Made by a program: the position numbers and the translations under genes. Below, piece after piece: positions 1 through 8,554 of a stretch of 64,000 nucleotides of DNA. Under the pieces are notes generated by a model that made no database searches, was not told the DNA's origin, and saw only the letters and a list, made by a program, of their open reading frames with translations. The stretch is from Candidatus Rokuibacteriota bacterium. Lineage in GTDB: Bacteria; Methylomirabilota; Methylomirabilia; Rokubacteriales; CSP1-6. The stretch spans positions 124,001 through 188,000 of the forward strand of contig QHRU01000035.1 in the NCBI GenBank assembly GCA_003220225.1. Reading direction: 5' to 3'. The first letter of the stretch is position 1. Every line of letters starts with the position of its first letter.

Positions 1-2
1 GC

Positions 3-1103
3 ACCGGCGCGCGCATGGCCGTGAAGTCCAAGTCGATGGCCACGGAAGAGATCCACCTCAACGACGCGCTGGAGGCGATCGGCGTGACGCCGGTGGAGAC
101 CGACCTCGGCGAGTACATCATCCAGCTCGCCCACGAGCGCCCCTCGCATATCATCGCGCCGGCCATCCACAAGACGAAGGGGCAGGTGGCCGAGCTGTTC
201 TCGCGTGAGCTGCACCGGCCCGGCCTGGCCGCCGACCCGGAGGTCCTCACGAAGATCGCGCGCGAGGAATTGCGCGAGAAGTTCCTCCAGGCCGATCTCG
301 GGATCACCGGCGCCAACTTTGCGGTGGCCGAGACGGGCACGGTGGTCCTCGTCACCAACGAGGGCAACGGCCGCATGACGACGTCGCTGCCGCGCGTGCA
401 CGTGGCCGTGATGGGCGTGGAGAAGGTCATCCCGTCGATGACCGACCTCGCCGTGTTCCTCGCCATCCTCGCCAAGAGCGCGACCGGCCAGAAGCTCTCC
501 GTCTACACGACGCTGGTGCAGGGGCCCCGGCGGCCGGGCGAGCTCGAGGGGCCCGACGAGTTCCATCTGGTCCTGCTCGACAACGGCCGCATCGCGCAGA
601 TCGCGGGCCCGCTGCGCGAGTCGCTCTACTGCCTGCGCTGCGGCGCGTGCCTCAACGTCTGTCCCGTCTATCGCCAGATCGGCGGCCACGCGTACGGCTA
701 CACGTACCCGGGCCCGATCGGCATCCTCCTCACCGCGATGCTCAACGGCCCCGCGTCGGTGAAGGATCTGGCGCACGCCTCGTCGCTCTGCGGCGCCTGC
801 GCGGATGCCTGCCCGGTGCGCATCGACATTCCGAAGATGCTGATCGAGCTGCGGCGCCAGGTCGACGAGGAGCGCATCGCGCCCTGGCCCGAGCGCGTCG
901 TCTTCAAGGCCTTCGCGCACATTCTGGCTCATCCCGTGCTCTATCGCCTCGGGGCCCGGATCGGCCGCACGCTCCAGCGCCCGTTCGTGCGTGACGGCCG
1001 CATCCGGGCCCTGCCGTCCTTCTTCGGGCAGTGGACGCGGACGCGCGACCTGCCGCCCGTGGCCGCGCGCACCTTCCAGGAGCGCTGGCGTGACCGTTCA
1101 TAG
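3..1103 (+). CDS. lutB: LutB-like iron-sulfur protein of lactate oxidation (5' truncated)
   Basis: Subunit of the LutABC-type L-lactate oxidase complex, which passes electrons from lactate through iron-sulfur clusters. The visible part starts inside the LUD domain (VKSKSMATEEIHLN is a family hallmark), continues through AETGTVVLV, and then carries two ferredoxin-like cluster motifs, CLRCGACLNVCPVY and CGACADACPV. Family members are about 460-480 residues and normally have roughly 95 residues before this point. The frame is open to base 3, so the ATG at 15 given by the ORF track is internal and the gene is cut by the window edge. It overlaps lutC by 14 bases, so the two are one operon; LutA would lie upstream, outside the window. 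Confidence 0.9.
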   Translation, partial: TGARMAVKSKSMATEEIHLNDALEAIGVTPVETDLGEYIIQLAHERPSHIIAPAIHKTKGQVAELFSRELHRPGLAADPEVLTKIAREELREKFLQADLGITGANFAVAETGTVVLVTNEGNGRMTTSLPRVHVAVMGVEKVIPSMTDLAVFLAILAKSATGQKLSVYTTLVQGPRRPGELEGPDEFHLVLLDNGRIAQIAGPLRESLYCLRCGACLNVCPVYRQIGGHAYGYTYPGPIGILLTAMLNGPASVKDLAHASSLCGACADACPVRIDIPKMLIELRRQVDEERIAPWPERVVFKAFAHILAHPVLYRLGARIGRTLQRPFVRDGRIRALPSFFGQWTRTRDLPPVAARTFQERWRDRS

Positions 1104-1896
1104 GCTCGCCTCGGACGGCGGGGCCCCAGCCCCACGACGTCCTGCGGCTCGCACGACCAAGGCAGAGTTCCTGGCGCGGATCCGCGGGGAGATGGCGAAG
1201 ACGCGTGGGCTCTTCCCCGCCTCGCCCGCCGAGCGGCCCACGCAGCCCCGGCAGCGGCTGGATCTGCTGCGCCGCGAGCTGAGCGAGCGGTGCCCGCAGA
1301 CCCTGGCCCGCTTCCGCTCGGAGTTCGAGCGCGTCGCCGGCGTCTTCCACCGCGTGGCGAGCGCCTCCGACGTGCCCGCGGAGCTCGAGCGGATCTGCCA
1401 CGAGCGCGCGGCGCGGCGGCTGATCGCGTGGCCAGCCGAGGAGCTCGGCGTGGCCATCGCTCCCGCGCTCTCCGCGGCGGGCATCGCCGTCGAGAGCATG
1501 CCGCACGATCGGCCCCCCGACGCCGAGCGGCGCCGCCTGCGCGCGCTGATCGCCGAGGCCGACCTCGGCGTCACGGGCGCCGACCTCGCCGTCGCCGAAA
1601 CCGGCACGCTGGTCCTCGTCTCGGCAGCCGGACGGCCACGCACCACGTCGCTGCTGCCGCCGTGCCACGTGGCCGTCTTCGATCGCACCGCGCTCGTGGA
1701 GTCGCTGGAGCAGGTCGGCCTGGTCCTCGAGGCGTGGCACGACGGCCCGGCGCCGCCGGAGCGCGGCGCGGCGATCAACTTCATCACCGGGCCCAGCCGC
1801 ACCGCCGACATCGAGCTGACGCTCACGCGGGGCGTGCATGGGCCGAAGGAGATCCACGCGATCTTCGTGGACGGCGGCCTGGGCCTTCATGGCTGA
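1090..1896 (+). CDS. lutC: LutC-like LUD-domain protein
   Basis: Third partner of the LutABC lactate-utilisation complex. The C-terminal half is a LUD (DUF162) domain with DLGVTGADLAVAETGTLVLV, INFITGPSRTADIE and a closing GVHGPKEIH, all typical of LutC/YkgG. I chose GTG at 1090, which overlaps the 3' end of lutB; the longer track ORF from 991 would add residues coded inside lutB that look like shadow translation. The product is 268 residues, slightly longer than the usual 210-240 because of an Arg/Ala-rich N-terminus. It overlaps the next gene by 8 bases. What the complex oxidises here is inferred from the family. Confidence 0.88.
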   Translation: MTVHRLASDGGAPAPRRPAARTTKAEFLARIRGEMAKTRGLFPASPAERPTQPRQRLDLLRRELSERCPQTLARFRSEFERVAGVFHRVASASDVPAELERICHERAARRLIAWPAEELGVAIAPALSAAGIAVESMPHDRPPDAERRRLRALIAEADLGVTGADLAVAETGTLVLVSAAGRPRTTSLLPPCHVAVFDRTALVESLEQVGLVLEAWHDGPAPPERGAAINFITGPSRTADIELTLTRGVHGPKEIHAIFVDGGLGLHG

Positions 1897-2290
1897 GCGC
1901 TACTTCGAGCCGGCCGAGGTGGAGCGGCTGATCCCGACGCTCACGCGGCTGATGGCCGGCGTGATGCGCGCGAACGAGGAGGCCACGACGATCGCGGGAC
2001 GGCTCGAGGCCGAGCGCGAGCGGATCGGCCTGGCGGGCGGAGGCGTCATCGACCGGGCGGCGTGGAAGGCCGACACGGACCGCGTGGTCCGGCTCATCGA
2101 GACCGTGAAGGCGGGTCTCGGCGAGATCGCCGTGATGGGCGGCACCATCAAGGACCTGGCGCTCGGGCTCGTCGACTTCCCGCACCTGCGCGGCGGGCGC
2201 GTCGTGAACCTGTGCTGGAAGTACGGCGAGACGGTGGTCAGTCACTGGCACGGCCTCGACGAGGGCTTCGCCAGCCGGAAGCCGCTGTGA
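1889..2290 (+). CDS. DUF2203 family protein
   Basis: Small 133-residue protein of the DUF2203 family. It shows the N-terminal YFEPAEVERLIPTL segment, a helical middle, and the conserved end VDFPHLRGGRVVNLCWKYGE followed by SHWH. No biochemical function is established for the family that I know of. The start is ATG 1889, overlapping the end of lutC; the track start at 1838 lies wholly inside lutC. The stop overlaps the GTG start of the HAD gene, so it sits in the middle of a tightly coupled operon with lutBC. Confidence 0.85.
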   Translation: MAERYFEPAEVERLIPTLTRLMAGVMRANEEATTIAGRLEAERERIGLAGGGVIDRAAWKADTDRVVRLIETVKAGLGEIAVMGGTIKDLALGLVDFPHLRGGRVVNLCWKYGETVVSHWHGLDEGFASRKPL

Positions 2291-3060
2291 GCCTTGCCTT
2301 CGGGAGGCCGCGCCGCTACGACGCGATCTTCTTCGACCTCTTCGACACCCTCGTGCACTTCGACCGAGAGCGGCTGCCGCAGATCGACGTGGACGGGCGC
2401 AGCATCCGCTCGACCGCGGGCTGCCTGCACGCGCTGCTCCAGCCCCACGCGCCGTCGGTCAGCCTCGCCCAGTGCTACGAGGCGCTCGTCGCGTCGTGGA
2501 AGGAGGCCGAGCGGCTGCGTGCGATCGACCACCGCGAGGTGTCCGCGCCCGAGCGCTTCCGCGACTTCTTCGACCGGCTGGCCCTCGAGCACGCCACGCT
2601 CGCGCCGGACCTCGCGGCCGTCCTGATCGAGGCGCACAGAGCCGAGCTGTCCAAGGCCGCGTCGTTCCCGCCGCACTACGGCCCGTTGCTCCGGCGGCTG
2701 GCGAAGGACTACCGGCTCGCCGTCGTCTCCAACTTCGACTACACGCCGACCGCGATCGGCATCCTCGAGGCGGCCGGCGTGCTGGACCTCTTCGCCGCGG
2801 TGATCGTGTCCGACGCGGTCGGCTGGCGCAAGCCGCGCCCGGACATCTTCCGCCGCGCGCTGGACGCGACGGGCGCGGACCCCGCGCACACCCTCTTCGT
2901 GGGCGACCGCGCCGACATCGACGTCGAGGGAGCGCACCGCGTCGGCATGGACGCCGCGTGGATCAATCCGGACCGTGAGCCGCTGCCCGAAGGCGTCACC
3001 CCGCCGGAGTACGAGATCCGCGACCTCGCCGACCTCGCGCCGATCCTCGGCCTGACGTGA
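2287..3060 (+). CDS. HAD-superfamily hydrolase
   Basis: Haloacid dehalogenase-type phosphatase or hydrolase of 257 residues. Motif I is FFDLFDTLVHF (nucleophile Asp), motif II is VVSNFD, motif III Lys is in WRKPRPDIF, and motif IV is FVGDRADIDVEGA. The helical cap between motifs I and II places it with the dehalogenase/phosphoglycolate phosphatase-like subgroup. Start GTG 2287 overlaps the TGA of the DUF2203 gene (GTGA). The substrate cannot be told from sequence. It probably ends the lutBC operon; trxB follows after about 60 bases with its own ribosome-binding site. Confidence 0.87.
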   Translation: MSLAFGRPRRYDAIFFDLFDTLVHFDRERLPQIDVDGRSIRSTAGCLHALLQPHAPSVSLAQCYEALVASWKEAERLRAIDHREVSAPERFRDFFDRLALEHATLAPDLAAVLIEAHRAELSKAASFPPHYGPLLRRLAKDYRLAVVSNFDYTPTAIGILEAAGVLDLFAAVIVSDAVGWRKPRPDIFRRALDATGADPAHTLFVGDRADIDVEGAHRVGMDAAWINPDREPLPEGVTPPEYEIRDLADLAPILGLT

Positions 3061-3122
3061 GGCCCGGCGGATCTCCCGGCATGGTGCCTGCATCTCAAGG
3101 GCGGGGAGAGAATCGACACACG

Positions 3123-4061
3123 ATGGCCACGCCACGCAAGGTGATTATCATCGGCTCCGGCCCGGCCGGTTACACGGCCGCGATCTACGCGGCGCGCGCG
3201 AACCTGGCGCCGCTCATGATCAACGGTGTCCAGGCCGGCGGCCAGCTGATGCTCACGACGCACGTCGAGAACTACCCGGGCTTCGTCGACCCCGTGCTGG
3301 GCCCCGAGCTGATGGAGACGATGCGCAAGCAGGCCGAACGGTTCGGCACCGACATGCTCGGCGAGGACGTCATCGAGGTGGATTTCACCCGCCGGCCGTT
3401 CGTCGTGCGCACCGCCGACGCCGCGTTCGAGGGCCAGACGATCGTCATCGCGACCGGCGCCACTGCCAGGATGCTCGGGCTGCCGTCGGAGACCCTCCTC
3501 ATCGGCCACGGCGTCTCCACCTGCGCGACCTGCGACGGGTTCTTCTTCAAGGACCAGGACGTCGTGGTCGTCGGCGGCGGTGACTCCGCGCTCGAGGAGG
3601 CGCTCTATCTCGCGCGGCTCGTGCGGAGCGTCGCGGTCGTCCACCGGCGCGACACGCTGCGCGCATCGAAGATCATGCAGGACCGCGCCTTCGCGAATCC
3701 CAAGATCTCGTTCGTCTGGAAGAGCGAGGTGGTGGACATCCTCGATCCCGCCGGCGGCAAGGTCACCGGCGTCGTGTTGCGCGACGTCGTGACGGGCGCC
3801 CGCTCCGAGCGGCGCGCGGACGGCGTCTTCGTCGCGATCGGTCACCTGCCCAACACCGCCATCTTCAGGGGCCAGGTGGATCTCCTGCCGAGCGGGTACG
3901 TGCGCGTGGAGCCGGGAACGACGCGCACCTCGGTGCCCGGCGTGTTCGCCGCAGGCGACGCGCAGGACTCCGTGTTCCGTCAGGCGGTGACCGCGGCGGG
4001 GACGGGCTGCATGGCCGCGCTCGAGGCCGAGCGCTGGCTCGAGGCTCAGCACCTGGGCTGA
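3123..4061 (+). CDS. trxB: Thioredoxin reductase
   Basis: FAD- and NADPH-dependent thioredoxin reductase of 312 residues, the normal length. The FAD-binding GSGPAGYTAAIYAARA is at the N-terminus, the redox-active pair is in STCATCDGFF, the NADPH-binding GGGDSALEEALYLA follows, and the FAD-binding GVFAAGDAQDSVFRQ is near the end. Start ATG 3123 follows a GGGGAG-type ribosome site; the track start at 3057 would add a non-homologous leader. It is a likely electron donor for cytosolic thiol systems, and conceivably for the peroxiredoxin at 32.8 kb, though that link is only inference. Confidence 0.95.
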   Translation: MATPRKVIIIGSGPAGYTAAIYAARANLAPLMINGVQAGGQLMLTTHVENYPGFVDPVLGPELMETMRKQAERFGTDMLGEDVIEVDFTRRPFVVRTADAAFEGQTIVIATGATARMLGLPSETLLIGHGVSTCATCDGFFFKDQDVVVVGGGDSALEEALYLARLVRSVAVVHRRDTLRASKIMQDRAFANPKISFVWKSEVVDILDPAGGKVTGVVLRDVVTGARSERRADGVFVAIGHLPNTAIFRGQVDLLPSGYVRVEPGTTRTSVPGVFAAGDAQDSVFRQAVTAAGTGCMAALEAERWLEAQHLG

Positions 4062-4077
4062 CGGGAAACGAGGAGCG

Positions 4078-4719
4078 TCACGAGACCGCCCGCGCCGCGA
4101 CGTACAGACGCTCGGTGGCGTGCTCGAACGCGTAGGGTGGCCGCACCTCGACGGACTCGACGGCGAATCCCGCGCGCCGCACCTGTGCGGCGAACGCCGC
4201 CGGGGGCCGATGGTGCAGCTCGACGGCGATGGCCACGCCCTTGTAGTCGGTGAAGCGCTGGGCGCCCGTGCCGCCGTGGACAGCCACGAGGAGCCGGCCG
4301 CCGTCACGCAGGACGCGCCGCAGCTCGGCCAGCATCACCGCCGTGGCCTCGTCCCCGCCGTAGATCAGCGAATAAAACGCGACGATGCCCGCGCAGACGC
4401 CGTCGGCGACGGGCAGCGCGCTGACGTCGGCCGCGACGAAGCTCAGCGTCGGATTCAGACGGCTCGCGAGGATCACGGACCGCTCCGAGAAGTCGACGCC
4501 GATCACCGCCCGGTCGGGGCGCGTGCCGAGGTCCGCCACGAAGCGTCCGACGTGGCCGGCGGCGCCGCAGCCGACGTCGAGCACCGGCCCCGGCGGGCAG
4601 GCGGCCCCGAAGCGGCGCAGCCGCTCGACGTCCCACGGCTTGCGCGTCAGCTCGTCGGCGAAGTCGGCGGCGTACTGCTCGGCGATGCGATCGAACGCGG
4701 CGCGAACGGGATCGGTCAC
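4078..4719 (-). CDS. Class I SAM-dependent methyltransferase
   Basis: Methyltransferase of 213 residues with SAM-binding motif I VLDVGCGAAGHVGRF, an acidic motif II near VIGVDFSER, AADVSALPVADG as motif III and the LAELRRVLRDGGRLL post-motif. This is the Methyltransf_11/25 (UbiE-like) type. The substrate is unknown. Start GTG 4719 overlaps the TGA of the DUF2238 gene upstream on the minus strand, so the two are translationally coupled; the longer track ORF runs through that neighbour in the wrong frame. It converges on trxB with only 16 bases between stops. Confidence 0.85.
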   Translation of the reverse strand: MTDPVRAAFDRIAEQYAADFADELTRKPWDVERLRRFGAACPPGPVLDVGCGAAGHVGRFVADLGTRPDRAVIGVDFSERSVILASRLNPTLSFVAADVSALPVADGVCAGIVAFYSLIYGGDEATAVMLAELRRVLRDGGRLLVAVHGGTGAQRFTDYKGVAIAVELHHRPPAAFAAQVRRAGFAVESVEVRPPYAFEHATERLYVAARAVS

Positions 4720-5327
4720 GAGCCGCGGGCGAGCTGCCGGTCCTGGACGCGTGCGAGCAGGAGCTGGGCGATGAGGGCGCCGCAGAGGGCCATGAACATG
4801 TCCCACTGCGTGTCCCATGGGTCGCCCTGCGTCCCCAGGAACGCCTCGGCGCGGGCGCCCGTGAGGAGCGCCGTCCACCACTCGATGAGCTCGTAGAGCG
4901 CGCTGATCGCCAGCGCCACCGCCGTCACCAGCGTGAAGAGCCAGCCGCCCGCCCGCAGCGGCGTCTTGCGTAGCAGGATCTCGCGCGCGAGCAGCGCAGG
5001 CACGAAGCCCTGCAGGAAGTGTCCCAGCCGGTCGTAGTGGTTGCGCGCGAGGCCGAGCGCGTCCCGCAGCCAGAAGCCCACCGGCACCTCGGCGTAGGTG
5101 TAGTGGCCGCCGACCATCAACACGCACGCGTGGACGAAGAGCAGGCGATAGAGCAGCGGCGAGAGCCGAAAACGCCGCCGGGTGGCCACCAGGATCGGCG
5201 CGCCGATCAGGATGGGCGCGACTTCCAGGACCCACGTGAAGCGGTCGCGAGGCGCGATGCCCGAGAGGACGAGGAGGACCACGCCGGCGACGAGCAGCGC
5301 GAGAGGCTCGCGCTGGGCGGTCGGCAC
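4716..5327 (-). CDS. DUF2238 (YjdF-like) integral membrane protein
   Basis: About 203 residues with five or six hydrophobic segments. The DUF2238 signature is present: GGHYTYAEVPVG, then NHYDRLGHFLQGFVP, ALYELIEWW and DTQWDM. This family contains E. coli YjdF and has no settled function. Start GTG 5327 places TM1 (LALLVAGVVLLVLSGI) right after a short cationic N-terminus; upstream in-frame codons to 6194 are antisense-like translation of the neighbouring dehydrogenase gene. It is coupled to the methyltransferase by a GTGA overlap. Confidence 0.85.
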   Translation of the reverse strand: MPTAQREPLALLVAGVVLLVLSGIAPRDRFTWVLEVAPILIGAPILVATRRRFRLSPLLYRLLFVHACVLMVGGHYTYAEVPVGFWLRDALGLARNHYDRLGHFLQGFVPALLAREILLRKTPLRAGGWLFTLVTAVALAISALYELIEWWTALLTGARAEAFLGTQGDPWDTQWDMFMALCGALIAQLLLARVQDRQLARGS

Positions 5328-5350
5328 TATGTGCTTTCGGAGATGCGGCA

Positions 5351-6169
5351 CTACGTGCCGATGCGCTGGGTGGCCCCGAGGTCGCGCAGCAGCGCGATCG
5401 TCGAGAGGTAGGAGAGCCGGCCGGTGCGCGGGTTCTCGGACGGCACGTTCTCGACCTGGATCTGCAGCGAGCCGAACTCGCCCTCGACGCGAATCCGGTG
5501 CGTGTTGAAGGTCAGCCCGGGCACCGCGTAGATCTTCGTCCGCGTCTGCTGCGGCCCGATGCCGGCCAGCGAGAGGGCGGCCAGCACGTTCACGTTGGCG
5601 GGGAAGGCGCGGCAGGCCTCGGTGGCCGGTCCCTCGAAGATGAGCGTCTCCTCGCGCAGGGCGTCGAGATCGATCTTCCGCTCGACGACCCACGGCGCGC
5701 CGGCGAGCCCCTTCGGGGGCTTGCGCGATTCCATCGTCACCGAGGTGATGCGGCCGATCGCCGCGCCCTTCACGCCGTCGAGCCCGGCGATGGCGCCAGA
5801 CGGCACGAGGATTCGCGCGCCCTTCGCCTCCGCGAGAGCGATCCAATCCTCGCGGCCGAGCAGCGCGCCGCAGGAGAGCACGACGAGGTCGCGGCCGGCG
5901 CCGAGCGCCTTCGGGGCGATCTCGTGCAAGTGCGCCTGCGTGGACGCCTCGACCACCAGATCCGAGGCGGCCACGAGGGCGTCGAGGTCGAGAAAGGGCG
6001 GCCGCGACTTGAGGCTCGCGAGGAACGACTCGGCGCGCTCGCGCGTCCGGGCGGTGGCGCCGGCGAGCACGAGGCCCGGCAGCCCCGCGTCGATGGCCCG
6101 GCAGACCTGGCGGCCGATCGCGCCGAGGCCGACGATGCCGACTTTGATCGGACCGCGCGCGGCACGCAT
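5351..6169 (-). CDS. nadX: Aspartate dehydrogenase-like oxidoreductase
   Basis: NAD(P)-dependent enzyme of 272 residues resembling L-aspartate dehydrogenase (NadX, DUF108). The Rossmann motif VGIVGLGAIGRQVCRAID is at the N-terminus, followed by DLVVEASTQAHLHE, VLSCGALLG, VPSGAIAGLDGVK and the C-terminal FPANVNVLAALSLAG with the family's conserved Asn. In NAD synthesis NadX can replace NadB, making iminoaspartate from aspartate; no nadA or nadC is adjacent here, so the role is inferred. Start ATG 6169 is preferred over 6205 because the family begins just before the Rossmann strand. It is divergent from the DUF2400 gene. Confidence 0.85.
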   Translation of the reverse strand: MRAARGPIKVGIVGLGAIGRQVCRAIDAGLPGLVLAGATARTRERAESFLASLKSRPPFLDLDALVAASDLVVEASTQAHLHEIAPKALGAGRDLVVLSCGALLGREDWIALAEAKGARILVPSGAIAGLDGVKGAAIGRITSVTMESRKPPKGLAGAPWVVERKIDLDALREETLIFEGPATEACRAFPANVNVLAALSLAGIGPQQTRTKIYAVPGLTFNTHRIRVEGEFGSLQIQVENVPSENPRTGRLSYLSTIALLRDLGATQRIGT

Positions 6170-6177
6170 CGCGGCGC

Positions 6178-7086
6178 ATGGTATCATGCGGCAAGTTGAC
6201 GTCACCCGCCGCGCTGCGACAACCCCTCGAGCGGCTCTATCGCGATTTCGACTACGAGGCGCGTCTCGGCCGCGACGCCATCCAGTATCCCCTGCGCTAC
6301 GCCGACGCCGCCGACCGCGAGATCGTCGCCCTCCTCACCGCGTGCCTGGCCTACGGCCGCGTGGATCTCTTCGGCCGCGCTCTCGAGCGGGCGCTGTCGG
6401 TGATGGGCCCGTCGCCCGCGGCCTTCGTCCGCGAGTTCGATGCCGCGCGGGACGCCGCCGTTTTCGCCGGCTTCATCTATCGGTTCAACCGGCCGCGCGA
6501 CCTCGTGGCCTTCTGCGTGGCCGCGCGGGACGTGCTGGCGCGCCACGGCACGCTGGAGAAGTGCTTCCTCGCGGGCGACGCCGAGCCGCGCGGGCCGATC
6601 GGCCCGGCCCTGGAGCGCTTCGCGCGCGCCTTCCTGGACGCGGACCTCCGTGCCGTGTTTCCCCACGGCCGCAGCTCGCGCGGCTACCGCCACCTGTTTC
6701 CGCTGCCGTCCGTCGGCGGGCCCTGCAAGCGCCTGCTGCTCTTCCTGCGCTGGATGGTGCGGCGGGAGGCGCCCGACTTCGGCCTCTGGACGGGCGTGTC
6801 GCCGTCGCGGCTGCTGATCCCCGTCGACACCCACGTCGAGAACATGAGCCGGGCCGTCGGCCTCACGCGCCGGCGCTCGCGGAACTGGAAGATGGCGGAA
6901 GAGATCACCGGGCGCCTGGCGCTGCTCGATCCCGCCGATCCGGTGAAGTACGACTTCGCGCTGTGTCACACGCGCATGGCCGGCGACTGCCTCGACCGCC
7001 GCGACCCGGTGGTGTGCCGGCCGTGCGGACTGCGCGAGGTCTGCCGTCACTGGAAGCGGGGTCAGGCCCGCCGGAGGCGTCGATGA
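6178..7086 (+). CDS. DUF2400 / TIGR02757 family protein
   Basis: Protein of about 302 residues of the TIGR02757 (DUF2400) family. Seen: DAIQYPLRYADAADREIVAL near the start, LCKxxLFLRWMVRR-like text (GPCKRLLLFLRWMVRR), LIPVDTHVENMSRAVGL, and a C-terminal cluster CRPCGLREVC that could bind a metal or Fe-S cluster. The helical core with VDTHV recalls HhH-GPD DNA glycosylases, but activity is not established. The start is uncertain: ATG 6178 is the first candidate, yet TATCAT at 6182-6187 looks like a -10 box that would make TTG 6196 the start of a leaderless message. It overlaps rmuC by 4 bases (ATGA). Confidence 0.82.
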   Translation: MVSCGKLTSPAALRQPLERLYRDFDYEARLGRDAIQYPLRYADAADREIVALLTACLAYGRVDLFGRALERALSVMGPSPAAFVREFDAARDAAVFAGFIYRFNRPRDLVAFCVAARDVLARHGTLEKCFLAGDAEPRGPIGPALERFARAFLDADLRAVFPHGRSSRGYRHLFPLPSVGGPCKRLLLFLRWMVRREAPDFGLWTGVSPSRLLIPVDTHVENMSRAVGLTRRRSRNWKMAEEITGRLALLDPADPVKYDFALCHTRMAGDCLDRRDPVVCRPCGLREVCRHWKRGQARRRRR

Positions 7087-8222
7087 CCGAGGTCACGGGC
7101 ATCCTGCTGGGCGCGCTGCTCGTCGTCCTCGCCGTCGTGGCGTGGACGCTGTTCGCGGCGCGCCGCGAGCTGGCGCAGATGCGCTCTCAGCCCCCGGTGC
7201 CCGACCCGTCGGTCGCCCTCCTCAGGCAGGAGATCGAGAGCGTGCGTCACGAGGGGCGCGAGGACCAGGAGCACCTGCGCCGCGAGGTCGGCGCCCTCAC
7301 CGGCGAGGTCACACGGCAGCTCGAGGAGGGGATGAAGCTGATCCACGCCGGCCAGACGAGCATCGGCGCGCGGCTCGACGCCGCCACCAAGGTCGTGGGC
7401 GACGTGCAGGGCAGCCTCGGCACGCTGCAGGAGGCCACGCGCCGCGTGGCGGAGATCGGCCGCGAGATCCAGGGGCTGGAGCAGGTGCTGAAGTCGCCGA
7501 AGATGCGCGGCGGCCTCGGCGAGACGCTGCTCGAGCGGCTGCTCGACGAGATGCTGCCGCGTGAGCACTGGACGACCCAGCATGGCTTCCGCTCGGGCGA
7601 GAAGGTGGACGCCGCCATCACCATCGGCGAGCGGATCGTGCCCGTCGACGCCAAGTTCCCGCTCGAGAACTTCCGCCGGATGCTCGGCGAGAGCGACGAC
7701 ACGCAGCGGCGCCAGCACCGCAAGGCGTTCGCGCGCGACGTGAAGCTTCGCGTGGACGAGATCGCCAAGAAATACATCCTGCCGGACGAGGGCACCTACG
7801 ACTTCGCGCTCATGTACGTTCCCGCCGAGAACGTGTACTACGAGATCGCCGTGCGTCCTGAGGACGCCGAGGACGAGCCGATCGCGGCCTATGCGCTCTC
7901 GCGCCGTGTGGTGCCGGTCTCGCCGAACAGCATCTTCGCCTACCTGCAAGTGATCGTCCTCGGCCTGAAAGGCCTCCGCATCGAGGCCAACGCGCGCCGG
8001 ATCCAGGAAGACCTGGCTCGGCTCGGCGGCGACGTCGCCAAGCTGCGTGGTCCGCTCGCCACGCTCGGGCGGCACCTGGGCAACGCGCAGAAGCAGTACG
8101 AGGACGCGCAGCGCGAGCTGGACAGGCTGGAGACGAAGCTCGACGAGATCGGCCGCAAGGGCGCGGCGACGGAGCTCGGCGAGGCGCCGCCCGAGCCGCC
8201 GACGCTACCCGGAGTGGTATAG
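7083..8222 (+). CDS. rmuC: RmuC-family DNA recombination protein
   Basis: 379-residue RmuC protein. An N-terminal membrane helix (ILLGALLVVLAVVAWTLF) precedes a long coiled coil (about residues 25-135), then the nuclease-like RmuC domain with RGGLGETLLERLL, VDAAITIGERIVPVDAKFPLENF, PDEGTYDFALMYVPAENVYYE and VVPVSPNSIFAYLQVI. A second coiled coil closes the protein. RmuC in E. coli limits recombination at inverted repeats. Start ATG 7083 overlaps the stop of the DUF2400 gene. The track start at 5559 is an artefact reaching through two neighbours. Confidence 0.92.
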   Translation: MTEVTGILLGALLVVLAVVAWTLFAARRELAQMRSQPPVPDPSVALLRQEIESVRHEGREDQEHLRREVGALTGEVTRQLEEGMKLIHAGQTSIGARLDAATKVVGDVQGSLGTLQEATRRVAEIGREIQGLEQVLKSPKMRGGLGETLLERLLDEMLPREHWTTQHGFRSGEKVDAAITIGERIVPVDAKFPLENFRRMLGESDDTQRRQHRKAFARDVKLRVDEIAKKYILPDEGTYDFALMYVPAENVYYEIAVRPEDAEDEPIAAYALSRRVVPVSPNSIFAYLQVIVLGLKGLRIEANARRIQEDLARLGGDVAKLRGPLATLGRHLGNAQKQYEDAQRELDRLETKLDEIGRKGAATELGEAPPEPPTLPGVV

Positions 8223-8223
8223 T
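8218..8223 (+). promoter_or_regulatory. Extended -10 (TGgTATAGT), leaderless-type promoter
   Basis: TATAGT preceded by TGG lies 7 bases before the ATG at 8231, inside the last codons of rmuC. Transcription would start at or next to the ATG. No clear -35 box is visible. Confidence 0.5.
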
Positions 8224-8230
8224 TCGACCT

Positions 8231-8533
8231 ATGACGAACATCCCCATCCAGGTCTACGGCATCAATCTCCTCGTCAAGATGATGGCCGAAGCGCCTGCCG
8301 ACATCCGCGTGAACTGCCCGAAGGGCTCGCCGATCCGGTACGGGGAAGTGGTGGCTCGCGGTGACGGCTTCGACGAGGGCGCCAACGCCTTCCGCGAGAT
8401 GCCCGAGCTCAAGACGGTCGTCGCCTTCGAGGAGAGCGCGGAGGAAGTCGAGGGCCACTACTTCTACATCGCCCTCGAGGAATACCGCGTCATCCGTCTC
8501 GACTCCGTGATCCTCTCGTTTCCGCACGAGTAG
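8231..8533 (+). CDS. Small GroES-like (chaperonin-10 fold) protein
   Basis: 100-residue acidic protein. I do not recognise a named family, but the pattern fits a Cpn10 beta barrel: an N-terminal VYGINLLVKM strand, then RYGEVVARGDG (compare GEVLAVGNG of GroES), then VVAFEES, and a C-terminal EEYRVIRLDSVILSF that parallels GroES EEYLIMSESDILAVV. A mobile-loop-like stretch (EAPADIRVNCPKGSP) separates strand 1 from the GEV strand, as in GroES. No groEL is next to it. It has its own extended -10 element. The family assignment is inference from motif order; it could instead be an unrelated small barrel. Confidence 0.6.
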   Translation: MTNIPIQVYGINLLVKMMAEAPADIRVNCPKGSPIRYGEVVARGDGFDEGANAFREMPELKTVVAFEESAEEVEGHYFYIALEEYRVIRLDSVILSFPHE

Positions 8534-8554
8534 CCGCCGGGCCGAGCCGCGGCC

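Noticed and set aside
2739-4307. Long antisense ORFs such as 2739-4307, 8866-11019 minus partners, 46197-47774 and 50648-52549
   Set aside because: They mirror real genes in GC-rich DNA, have Arg/Ala/Pro-rich compositions and no recognisable domain.
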